Below are positions 1 to 8,800 of a stretch of DNA of 64,000 nucleotides, piece by piece; within the stretch, counting starts at the first letter, position 1; every line of letters starts with the position of its first letter. The notes under the pieces are model-generated. The model saw nothing but the letters and a program-made list of their open reading frames with translations, made no database searches and was not told the DNA's origin. Made by a program: the position numbers and the translations under genes. Origin of the DNA: Akkermansia muciniphila (lineage in GTDB: Bacteria > Verrucomicrobiota > Verrucomicrobiia > Verrucomicrobiales > V1-33); contig CAMDJM010000010.1 in the NCBI GenBank assembly GCA_945900785.1, forward strand, positions 1 to 64,000. The letters run 5' to 3'.

Positions 1-60
1 CGCTTCCAGCGCCACCTTGGCTTTAAATCCGGCATCATGTCTTTTACGTTTGGCTTTCAT
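1..60 (-). CDS. IS3-family transposase OrfA, N-terminal fragment
   Basis: Twenty codons are visible before the window edge, beginning MKAKRKRHDAGFKAKVALEA. The Arg/Lys-rich start followed by FKAKVALEA is the usual beginning of the helix-turn-helix OrfA subunit of IS3-group transposases, which binds the element ends and is joined to OrfB by programmed frameshifting. The ATG lies about 85 bases inside the putative terminal repeat, a normal leader length for these elements. Only the N-terminus is seen, so completeness of the transposase is unknown. Confidence 0.7.
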   Translation of the reverse strand, partial: MKAKRKRHDAGFKAKVALEA

Positions 61-146
61 GGGGTCTGTTATGGGTTCGCGGTTTAGAGCGCACCCGTCC
101 AGTCCAATCATAGCTTAGCCAGTGGCCCAGTTTTCGGGGTCCAGCT
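1..146 (-). mobile_element. End of an IS3-family-like insertion sequence (partial, runs off the window)
   Basis: Read on the minus strand, the bases next to jetD contain TGGACCCCGAAAACTGGGCC, which resembles the terminal inverted repeat of IS3-group elements. About 60 bases further in is the start of an OrfA-like transposase. The rest of the element lies outside the window. The outer boundary falls at or immediately after the jetD stop codon, so the element inserted at the very 3' end of jetD. The exact terminus and target duplication cannot be set with only one end visible. Confidence 0.7.
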
Positions 147-1342
147 CACCCCCTGCCCTCCTGTTCAAAGTCCCCCTTCCGGCCTGCTTCCAGCATCCGC
201 TGCAGGCCGCCGTGAACATCCACCATGCCGGGATCCGCCAATAACTTCCCGGCCACCCGCCGGTCATAGTCATTCAGCGCCGGACTCCCCTCCCGGTCCC
301 GCCACTCCATCTCCCACGCCAGCACCGGCCGCTCCGGCCTCACTTCGCGCAGCTTTTGCAAAATCAAATACCCTGCGGCATCCGTATCCCCAAAATGATA
401 GTGAGGCAACCCGGCCGGCAGCTTTTCCAATAACAGGCGCACCGCCCGGGTCGGGAAGGAACTGGCCACCACCAGCAAATCCCCACCGGCGTTCGCCGCC
501 ACCGCGTGACGGAATGGCGTTTTGCTATTTTCCACGGTAAGCACCGCCCGCGCCGTCGTGCCCAGGCGCACGGCCCGCTCCAGATCCACCGCCGTCACCG
601 AGGCCGCCCCCTCCAGCCACCGTGCCGGCTCCGCCACCCCACCCGGCATTTCCAGCACCAGCGGCCCATGGAACAGCAACACGCTATTCGTCATCATCAG
701 ATTCAAGGCCTCCAGCCCCACCCGTCCCCGCTCCCCGAAAAATCCTCCCAGCGCCGCCTCGATCGCGCCCCGGTGCCGTTCCAGCGCTTTGGAATCAAGG
801 CCCAGAGCCACACTCGCGTCCCTCACCTGCGTCCCTGCGCGCCACTCCCGCGAGGTCAGGAGCCACACCATCTCCAATAAAAACCCCGTCACCTCCGGCT
901 GCCGCCATAACAAAGGCCGCCGCACCCTGCCTGCCAAAAAATCCTCCAGCACCCTAACACACCATGCCTCCCACAGTTCTGGAAAAACTGGATGCGCCTT
1001 CCCCCGCGCCGCTTCCACCACCGCCACCGAACGCGCCCGCAGCACCCCCGGATCGTCCGATCCAAACCATCCCCGCAGCCACTCCTCCTGCCCCAGCGGC
1101 AGCCGCACCCTCTCAATAAACTGCCGGTAACGGTGCCGCACCACCACCAGCAGCCCCTCTTTTTCCAAGGCCACCACCTCACGCCCTGCCGCCGCCCGGT
1201 CCTCTGCCGTCCGGCATCCTGACGCATCCAGCAGCTTCTCCCAATCCCGCGTAAAAGCCAGCATCGGCCCCTGCGCCCTCCTCCCCCGCGCCGCCAGCCA
1301 CTGACGGTGAAACTCCGCCAGCCAGGACGGCACCTGCTTCAC
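146..1342 (-). CDS. jetD: Wadjet protein JetD, topoisomerase VI-like Toprim nuclease subunit
   Basis: This 398-aa protein matches the JetD layout: a mostly helical N-terminal DUF3322-type half (about 1-200) and a C-terminal DUF2220/Toprim half. The Toprim acidic residues are visible as VLTVENSKTPF (Glu271) and HYHFGDTDAAGY (Asp319, Asp321, Gly324). In Wadjet systems JetD cleaves circular plasmid DNA that the JetABC SMC complex has extruded. The gene overlaps the end of jetC by 4 bases (ATGA), indicating translational coupling. The protein ends DFEQEGRG, close to the family's usual EQE terminus, and its TGA stop lies at the border of an IS3-type element, so the last few natural residues may have been replaced. 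Family assignment is firm; activity without JetAB is uncertain. Confidence 0.85.
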   Translation of the reverse strand: MKQVPSWLAEFHRQWLAARGRRAQGPMLAFTRDWEKLLDASGCRTAEDRAAAGREVVALEKEGLLVVVRHRYRQFIERVRLPLGQEEWLRGWFGSDDPGVLRARSVAVVEAARGKAHPVFPELWEAWCVRVLEDFLAGRVRRPLLWRQPEVTGFLLEMVWLLTSREWRAGTQVRDASVALGLDSKALERHRGAIEAALGGFFGERGRVGLEALNLMMTNSVLLFHGPLVLEMPGGVAEPARWLEGAASVTAVDLERAVRLGTTARAVLTVENSKTPFRHAVAANAGGDLLVVASSFPTRAVRLLLEKLPAGLPHYHFGDTDAAGYLILQKLREVRPERPVLAWEMEWRDREGSPALNDYDRRVAGKLLADPGMVDVHGGLQRMLEAGRKGDFEQEGRG

Positions 1343-4300
1343 GCCAGCACCTCCTGCAACAGATCCCGGTCCACCCGGATCACCCAGTTCTCGATCCCCG
1401 TGATCGCATCCCGATCATCCCAGGTCCGCTCCACCCGGCACTGCACGATCGTCTCCGCATGCGCTGCCATCGTCGGCAGCCGGTCCTCCGGAAACGCCAT
1501 CACCAGCTGCAGCCCGAAATTCCGCGCCAGGGCCAGACAGTCATCAATCCGGTCCCCTGACAATTTCGAAAACGCCTCATCCATCACCACCAGTCCCAGA
1601 TTCATCTGCGGCTGGCGGCTCCCCTGATCATACACCCGTCGGAACGCCGCCAGCGTCGCCACAAAAAATGGAGCCTGATTCTCCCCGCCACTCTGCTTCT
1701 TCGCAATCTTATCCAGATCCGCCGCCGCCGACTCCCCGCGCCCTGCATGGTGCGCCATCATCCGCCAGCGGTGGTAATAACGGTAATCCAGCGCCCGCTG
1801 CGCCCGCGTGTCCCCGCCCTGCTCTGCCGCCTCGATCGCGGCCATCAGTTCCGCCTTCGCCTTCTCGATCTCCTCGTTAGCCGCCAGATTGAAAAGCCCC
1901 ATATCCTCCCCCGTCGGCAGCCCCTTTTCCACCAGCGTCCAGATCGCCGTATGCGCCCGGTCCGCCTGGCTGCTGATTTGATAGCGCCAGCCGCCAATCT
2001 CACAATCCATCGCCCGGTTCAGCTCCCGCTTCGTCCGGTCTGCCTCATCCAGTTTTTCCCGGATCACATCCAGCACCTGATGCTGCAGCCGCTCTTCCCA
2101 CTCCCGCCGCGCCTTCTCCGCTTCCTGACGGAACCGCGGCAATTCCTGCTCCTCCAGCTCCCGCCGGCGCTGGTCATACCGCTCATTCGACTCATCGGAA
2201 ATCCCGAACACATCCCCCAGCTCCGGATGCGCTTCCAGCATCGCCCGGCGCTCCTCATCGCGTTTCTGCACATACTTGTCAGCATCCACCCGGCGCAGCC
2301 GCGCCACCTCTGCCGCCATCTCCAGCCGCTGCCGCCACGTCCCCGCCTGCGCCAGCGCTGCCGCCAGGCCCTTTTGGATCTCCTCCTCCAGCACGCCCGA
2401 AAGCCGCACCCGGCTCTCCTGACAAATCACAAAAAGCGCCTTCTCCTGCTCCCGCATGCCTCCCAGACTATCCGTTAATTCACGCGCCTCCTGCTCCGCC
2501 CGCGCCAGCCGCTCATCCAGCCGCACCGCCCGTTCCTTCGCCCCATCACATTCCTTTTCCAACTGCCGCATCCGCCCCACCGCCGCCTCCCGCTCCGGTG
2601 TTGCCAGCAGCTTCACCGTCTCTTCCAGCGACTCCGTCTCCCGCTCCACCTCCGCCAGACGGCGCAGTTCATGACTGCCGGACGGCACTTCAAAATCATT
2701 CAAGCGCCACTCCCGGCCCTTATGCAGCCAGCCATTCCAGTCCTCCCGCCGCCGCCTTTGATCGCTCAACGCCACCAGCACCTCCTCCAATTCCAGCTCC
2801 CGCGCCTCACGCATCCGCCGCAGCCCGTTCGCCCCCAGAGTCAGCTCCCGGGAAGCCACCAGCCGCTCCCGGCGCGGCGGATCCTTCAACCAGCCATCTA
2901 CCGAAAGCGCCCGCTCATACCGGTCCAGCTCCAACACATTTTTCACCGGCATCACCCCGCCCAGCCTCACATCCAGCCACGCCGCAGCCCCCGGATGCAC
3001 CGTTTCCAAAAACTGCCGCAGCGACCCGTGCTCGACCGGCGCGGCCCGCTGCGCCAATTCGTCAGGATGCAGCAGCACCTCCTCCGGACTACCCACCCGC
3101 TGCGCCGTCTCCCAGGCCGCCAGGAAATCCTCCGGAATCACCGCCTGCCGGTCGCCGGCCAGCAGCGTCTCCAGCCACGGCCACCACTTCTCCCCCGCCG
3201 CCGTCACCTCCACCACCCGGCCCAACGCTACCGCCCGTTGCCCCCGCGCCCGCAGCGCATCCAGCAAGGGCGAGGCCGCGGCGCGGCCCTCCCGGTAGTT
3301 TGCCAGATCCTCATTCAACTGCTTCTCCCGCGCCTCCAGACGCTTCACCGATTCCGTCAGCATCCGCAGTTCATCCGTGCCCTGCTGCATCAGTTCCTCC
3401 GCTGTCCGGGCCAGCCGCGAGGACGCATCCAGCGCCGCTCCCGTATCCGTCCCCCGCAGCGCTGCTAAAAACGGCTCCGCCTCCTCCGGATGCGGCACCC
3501 CCAGCGCCGCCCCCTGCCGCAGCCATTGCTGCCAATACTGATTCCGCCCGTGCAGGAAATCCCGGGCCGTCTGCTGCATCACCCGCAGCCCCTTCAGCTC
3601 TGCGCGCGACTCCGCCCACCGCCGCTTCACCTCATCCAGCCGCGAGGACGCATCATCTTTGAACACCTCCCGCTGCACCTCCTCCAGCAGACGCTGCAAC
3701 TCATTCCGCTCCACAATCGCCTCCTCCTTCCTCACCACATTCTCCCCGTTATCCCGCCGCAGCTTCTCCAACTTATCCTCACTCCGCCGCAGTCCCTCCT
3801 CCACCTCCGCATGCGCCAGCGCCTCCCGCAGATGCGACCACAGCAGCGCCTCCCGCCGCGTCTCCGCCCCCATCGCGTGATGCGCCGAAATTTTAGTCAG
3901 GCGCTGCAACTGCGAATTCATCTTCTCGAGCCGCTCCTGCGCCCGCCGGTGCGCATCCACACTCGCCTTCACCGCCTTCACATCCGGCAGACTCGGCTCC
4001 AGCAGGAAATCGCGGATAAAGCGCTCAAAATTCTCCACCGGCTGGAACGCCATCGCACTGGGCAGCGTCTTGTTCATCTCCGTCCGCCCAAATCCCAGGT
4101 GCGAGCGCAGCGCCATCTCCTCCAGATACGTCGCCTGCCGGTCCCACAACTCCGCCCCCAAATCCCGCCGCCAGCGCACCCGGAACTCATCCTCCGGCAA
4201 AAACGCCACCGCTCCGCTTTCCCTGCCACCCTGCGTTAGAAAATCAGACTCCTCCACCCGCTTTGGCACGCAAAACCAGGCCGTGCGTGGCCGCGCCGTC

Positions 4301-4683
4301 GGGCTGTCATATTCAATCCGCGCCCCCCATGTTTCCCGCCGCACCGATCCATCCGCTGCCTCCGGCCAGGAAAACTCCAGCCCCGCCAGCGTCACCCCCG
4401 AAGGCCGTAAATACCGCTCCTGCCCATCCCGCCCCACCGTATTCGTATCGCACAGACAATACCCCCGCAGCGTCCGTCCACTCCCCGCCCCTGCCGCCGC
4501 CTTGTTAAACCGGCTCGTCTGCTCCCCCAGTATCACAAACTGGATCAAATCCAGCAGCGCACTCTTCCCCGATCCATTCGCCCCCGTGATCAGCGTCAGC
4601 CCCCTGACATCAATAAACTGGCGGTAGCCATACCAATTCACCGCCAAAATTCGGCTCAACGTTGCACGGGAAGTCATAGTCAT
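1339..4683 (-). CDS. jetC: Wadjet protein JetC, SMC/MukB-like ATPase
   Basis: This 1,114-aa SMC-type ATPase has Walker A GANGSGKS at residues 34-41, an ABC signature QSGGE at about 997-1001 and Walker B LGLVVMDEA at about 1030-1037. Long charged coiled-coil stretches lie between about 230 and 950. The opening ILAVNWYGY followed by LTLITGANGSGKSALLD is typical of JetC/COG4913 ATPases. JetC is the loop-extruding motor of the Wadjet anti-plasmid condensin and normally works with the kleisin JetA and the KITE protein JetB, encoded upstream. Here neither is present: an in-frame stop directly precedes the ATG and the next gene is a convergent-type transposase on the other strand. No clear ribosome-binding site is seen. 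It could belong to a two-gene JetC/JetD variant. Confidence 0.85.
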   Translation of the reverse strand: MTMTSRATLSRILAVNWYGYRQFIDVRGLTLITGANGSGKSALLDLIQFVILGEQTSRFNKAAAGAGSGRTLRGYCLCDTNTVGRDGQERYLRPSGVTLAGLEFSWPEAADGSVRRETWGARIEYDSPTARPRTAWFCVPKRVEESDFLTQGGRESGAVAFLPEDEFRVRWRRDLGAELWDRQATYLEEMALRSHLGFGRTEMNKTLPSAMAFQPVENFERFIRDFLLEPSLPDVKAVKASVDAHRRAQERLEKMNSQLQRLTKISAHHAMGAETRREALLWSHLREALAHAEVEEGLRRSEDKLEKLRRDNGENVVRKEEAIVERNELQRLLEEVQREVFKDDASSRLDEVKRRWAESRAELKGLRVMQQTARDFLHGRNQYWQQWLRQGAALGVPHPEEAEPFLAALRGTDTGAALDASSRLARTAEELMQQGTDELRMLTESVKRLEAREKQLNEDLANYREGRAAASPLLDALRARGQRAVALGRVVEVTAAGEKWWPWLETLLAGDRQAVIPEDFLAAWETAQRVGSPEEVLLHPDELAQRAAPVEHGSLRQFLETVHPGAAAWLDVRLGGVMPVKNVLELDRYERALSVDGWLKDPPRRERLVASRELTLGANGLRRMREARELELEEVLVALSDQRRRREDWNGWLHKGREWRLNDFEVPSGSHELRRLAEVERETESLEETVKLLATPEREAAVGRMRQLEKECDGAKERAVRLDERLARAEQEARELTDSLGGMREQEKALFVICQESRVRLSGVLEEEIQKGLAAALAQAGTWRQRLEMAAEVARLRRVDADKYVQKRDEERRAMLEAHPELGDVFGISDESNERYDQRRRELEEQELPRFRQEAEKARREWEERLQHQVLDVIREKLDEADRTKRELNRAMDCEIGGWRYQISSQADRAHTAIWTLVEKGLPTGEDMGLFNLAANEEIEKAKAELMAAIEAAEQGGDTRAQRALDYRYYHRWRMMAHHAGRGESAAADLDKIAKKQSGGENQAPFFVATLAAFRRVYDQGSRQPQMNLGLVVMDEAFSKLSGDRIDDCLALARNFGLQLVMAFPEDRLPTMAAHAETIVQCRVERTWDDRDAITGIENWVIRVDRDLLQEVLA

Positions 4684-4971
4684 TCAAAAAAGCGGCCGGC
4701 CCCTTCCCTGCAGCCTCACCGCAGGAAAAAATGACCTCTCAAGCCACCCCTCCCCTGCCAGTCCTTCCCCCCCCGCGCAACCGCACCCTGAGTTTACGTG
4801 ACTCCTCCATGCGGTTCAGGCCATCCAGGCTGGAACAAGGCCTTGGTGCGGTGTGAAAATCTTCCGGCACATCTGTTCATATCAATTATTTGTCGACTCA
4901 CCCGACAGAGCTGGAAAACCGCGTTAAAGCGGAACTCCAACCATCGCCGCCCTTCATCCCATCCCCGACCC
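4684..4971. other. Intergenic stretch where jetA/jetB would be expected
   Basis: The 288 bases between the jetC start and the RAYT gene contain no convincing coding frame on either strand. The minus-strand frame leading into jetC reads through for some 30 codons of Gly/Arg/Pro-rich low-information sequence before a TGA that touches the jetC ATG. It has no resemblance to the kleisin (JetA) or KITE (JetB) proteins. No promoter stands out. Confidence 0.5.
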
Positions 4972-5571
4972 ATGTATCTTTGGAGAAAATTGAATCCAGT
5001 CCAGCAGGAGGAACTCCTGACCTGGCGAAAAAAACACGGGCGTCCGTGGCACAGTCCATTGCGCCGGGATAGCACCCTCACGGATGCCTATCTTTTTACC
5101 GCAGCCTGCTACGAACATTCAGCCCATATTGGTCTCAACCCCAACCGCCTGCATCAGTTTGAATCAGGACTCCTCGATACGGTCCGGACAGCGGCCCACG
5201 ACCTCATCGCATGGGTCGTGCTGCCGAATCATTATCATTTCCTCGCCCGCACCCCCTCTGCCAAATCCATGCTCTCTGCCCTTGGTCAGTTGCATGGCCG
5301 CACCTCCCACCAATGGAATGGCGGGGAAAATACACGGGGCCGTCAGGTCTGGCACCGGGCGGTCGAAACCGTCATGAAGTCAGAAGGCCACTTTTGGGCC
5401 ACGGTAAACTACATAAACCACAATCCCGTCAAACACCGCTACGTCGAAAAATGGCAGGATTGGCCATGGTCGAGTGTCCACGACTTCCTCGCCGCCCACG
5501 GACGTGAGGAAGCGCTCACCCTCTGGAAGGACTATCCCACAGCTGACTACGGAAAAGGCTGGGATGATTGA
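4972..5571 (+). CDS. REP-associated tyrosine transposase (RAYT, Y1_Tnp family)
   Basis: This 199-aa protein of the TnpA/REP-associated tyrosine transposase family has the core WVVLPNHYHFLA, corresponding to the usual WVVMPNHxH metal-binding signature of HUH enzymes. It also has the later stretch YINHNPVKHRYV and the C-terminal WPWSS motif typical of RAYTs. These single-copy domesticated transposases process hairpin-forming REP sequences. The ATG at 4972 (MYLWRKLNP) is chosen because family members begin near there; the open frame extends upstream to 4798 with non-homologous residues. A large palindrome with repeated GGAGTC motifs begins about 60 bases after the stop, matching the usual RAYT-REP proximity. 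There is no clear ribosome-binding site. Confidence 0.85.
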   Translation: MYLWRKLNPVQQEELLTWRKKHGRPWHSPLRRDSTLTDAYLFTAACYEHSAHIGLNPNRLHQFESGLLDTVRTAAHDLIAWVVLPNHYHFLARTPSAKSMLSALGQLHGRTSHQWNGGENTRGRQVWHRAVETVMKSEGHFWATVNYINHNPVKHRYVEKWQDWPWSSVHDFLAAHGREEALTLWKDYPTADYGKGWDD

Positions 5572-5628
5572 GGACACCGCATGCTGAAAAGATGACTGCC
5601 TTCGTTGGAGTTGATGTTGAAATCCTCT

Positions 5629-5838
5629 ATTGGAGTCCCCCGTTGGAGTCCCTGGTTGGAGTCCCGCCTTCAGGCGGTTACCCGGCAAGACGCCATAGGC
5701 GGCGAGGTGGGCCGGGTTCCAAGCATGGTCGGATTCGTCTGGGATCAAAGATCCGCCTCGCCGCTGCGCGTCTTGCAGGGTTACCGCCTGAAGGCGGGAC
5801 TCCAACAGAAGACTCCAACAGAGAACTCCAGCGGGGAC
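5629..5838. repeat. REP/BIME-like palindrome flanked by GGAGTC repeats
   Basis: Two near-complementary arms of about 50 bases (5655-5710 and 5754-5806) surround a loop of about 45 bases. The outermost 29 bases pair with a single mismatch, and the inner GCAAGACGC and GGCGGCGAGG blocks also pair. TTGGAGTC is repeated three times before the left arm, and its complement GACTCCAA is repeated after the right arm. Position beside a RAYT gene suggests the element is its substrate. It also lies between the converging ends of the RAYT and alpha-2-macroglobulin genes and could stop transcription from both. Confidence 0.8.
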
Positions 5839-5847
5839 TCCGCCAAA

Positions 5848-8800
5848 TCAATCCTCCACCCCGAGCTTCATTTCGTCGCTGTTGGCGCGGAGTTCGGGGG
5901 CATACATGGCGTTTCCTTTGGCAGGGAGGGCGCTGAACTTTCCGGGGATTTCGGCGCGGAGGCGGTAGGTTAGGTTGTGCTTGCCAAGGGGGAGGGCGCG
6001 GACGAAGAAGGCGGTGCGGTTGTCGCGGAACTCGCGGTAGGCACCGAGGCCTTCATACGTGTAGCCGCTGCGGACGTCGTCGGGTTCGAAGCCGGCGGGT
6101 TTCATGTCTTCGAAGAGGAGGTATTCGTAGTCGTTTTTACTTTCGAAGGTGAGTTCGACTTCGACGAGGTCGCCGCTTTTGAGGGTTTCGCCGTCTTTGA
6201 TCGGCTGGCGATCATATTTGAGAACTTTTTGGGCGATGGCCTGGCCGCGGGCTCCTCTGACAAGGGCGGTGGCGTCTTTGCGCTCGATGAGTTTGAAGTA
6301 GGCGCGGTTCACTTTCACTTCGAGGCCGGCTTTGGTGATGCGGTCTTCGAGGGTGAAGTTGGTGAGGTAGACGTTGGCGTAGACGGGGCCGTTGCCGCTG
6401 CGGCGGAGGGTGACTTCGTGTTTTCCGGCGGTGACGGCCTCGCCTTCGAGGAGCAGGGTGCTGTCGAAGCTGAAGAGGTTTTCCCTGGTGATGCTGACCG
6501 ACTTCTTCACCTGGCCATCGAGGAGGACTTCGACGGTCATGTCAGGGGCGTTTTCGCCGGTGGCTTTCAGATATTCGGCCATGGCTTCGATGCAGTAGGC
6601 GGTGTCGCGGGTGCTGGTCCACCAGGTGCTGTTCTTGCGGTTATTGAGGAGGAATTTGACAAGGCCGGAGGCTTCGGGACTGGCGGGTTTGACGCGGGCG
6701 AGGAGTTTTAGATAGAAAGCGTTGGCTTCGATTTCGCTGCCATACCACCACCACCAGTAGGAACCGTTCCGCAGGTCGAGGCGGGCGGTCTGGTTTTCTT
6801 CATCCTTCACGAGGAATTGCCCGATATTCTTCAGCAGCATGTCGCGCTTTTCGGTCTTCTTTTCGGTGTCGAGGGCGAGGCCGAAAACGGCTTTGCTGTA
6901 AACGGAGAGGCCATTGCGGTCGCGGTAGAGGTAGTCCGTCATGGCATCGTTAGGCTCGCCGGCCTCTGCGAGGATCATGCGGAGGAGGGCGTCTGTGTCA
7001 TCGGCGTGCTGTTTGGAATCAGGGGGCGGGTCTTTCGGCGTCCAGCGCTGGATGCGGCGGACTTCGTTGGCCTCGTAGGTTTTAAGCCAGGCAGTGCCGT
7101 TTTCGAGGACATGGGGAATGAGGGCAAGACCGGCGGCTTTGGCGGTTTGCAGACCGTGAACGACGACGGCGGTGGTATGGGCCCAGGATTGCTCGCGTTC
7201 GCCGCTGAACCAGCCCCAGCCACCGTCGCGGTTTTGCATGCTGGTGATGCGCTCGAGACCTGTTTTGACGATGAGCCGGTGCTCGTCCTCATCGAAGACG
7301 GGGTTTTTGTCAGACCAGCGGAGTTCCTTCCACTGGGCGGCGCGTTTTTTGGGGTCCCCGATTTCCTGGGCGTTGAGGTTGGTGCGCTTTTTCTTTACAT
7401 CGGCCAGGCTGATACCCATATCGAGGAGAGTCTTGTGAGCGATGACGGCGGGGACGAAGCGGTTCAGCGTCTGCTCGGTGCAGCCGTAGGGGTAATCCAC
7501 GAGGTATGGGAGGGCGTCGACCATGGCGGTGGCGAGGCTGGGGGAATAACGGATTTCCAGCTTGGATTGATCCGGACGGCGCTCGTTCGGGACGGTGAAG
7601 GCGATTTTGGCTTCCTGGCCATCGGGACGGATGGCGGCGCTCCAGCTTTCGGTTTTGAGCATGCCGTGGACGTGCACGGGATAACTCATCTGCATCGCGT
7701 CGCTGTCGGAATCCGTGATGGCCTTCATGCGCACCACGGCGGTGCCTTCCCGCACCGCTTTCACACGCCAGTCAACACGCTGTTCCTTGCCGCTGTCGAG
7801 GCTGATGGTTTTAGTAAGTTCCTGAGCGGGCATGGGTTCGAGGCAGGTGCCTTCCAGTTCCAGGGAAACCTTCACGTCTTTCTTCGTGTCGAGGTAGTTG
7901 TGCACATTCGCGCTCAGCGTGACCTCGTCCTTCTCCACAAAGAAGCGCGGGGCCTGCAGGCGGATGATGAGGTCTTTGCTGGTGATGATTTCGGCTTCGG
8001 CCTCGCCAACCTTGGTGCCGTGACCCATGGCCCAGGCTTTGATTTTCCAGGTGGTGAGGTTGTCAGGCAGCGGGACCTCCACTTCGGCAATGCCATCGGC
8101 ATTCGTCTCCAGCGATTGCTTCCAGTAGGCGCTGTCGGCGAAATCGCTTCGGATCATGACGGGCGGGGCGGGTTCTGAGCTGCCCGTTTCGCCAAGGCCG
8201 CCGGAAGTATTTTTTGCAGCATCCATTTCGCCGGCGGCCATTGGGGCAGCGGCTGCCATGGGTGCTGCCATCACCATGTCTTCGATGGCCATGCCCCGGG
8301 AACTTCCTACCCCGCTGCCACCGCTTTTGAACTTCATGCCTTCCAAGCGGCGGGGCATCCTGGCATCAAATGCAGCTCCATCCATATCCGCCGTCAGATT
8401 CCCAAAAATCCCCAAGGCCTGCCAGCCGGGCTGGTCGTTCGGCAGATTTAGCGAAGGGAACTCCAGCCCCAGATTTGATAGTTGGGCGCTGTTGTGCTGG
8501 CGGTGCCATTTCCAGAAATAATCGGCGATCTTTGGCACGTTGGAGCCGCCGGAGATGTATTCCAGCGACTTGTCATAGACGGTGATCACGGTGCTGCCCT
8601 GGTAGGGTTTTCCATCGGTGTCGGTGAGTTTGATTTTCACCTTCGCGGTGCTGCGCGGCTTGTGTTTCTCCGCGTCGGGCAGAACGTCCATGGTCAGGAC
8701 GCGCTTGGCAGGCGGCACAGCGATCTCGCGCATGGCGGAGTGGACGTGACCATTGCTGACGGTGAAGGCTTCGACGAAGAAATTCGGCATATCGCCCTGA

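Noticed and set aside
2598-3662. Plus-strand Pro/Ala-rich open frame inside jetC
   Set aside because: Low-complexity complement of the JetC coiled coil; no start context or motif.
6817-8178. Plus-strand open frame of about 450 codons inside the alpha-2-macroglobulin gene
   Set aside because: Antisense shadow of a high-GC gene; the real frame carries the thioester signature.
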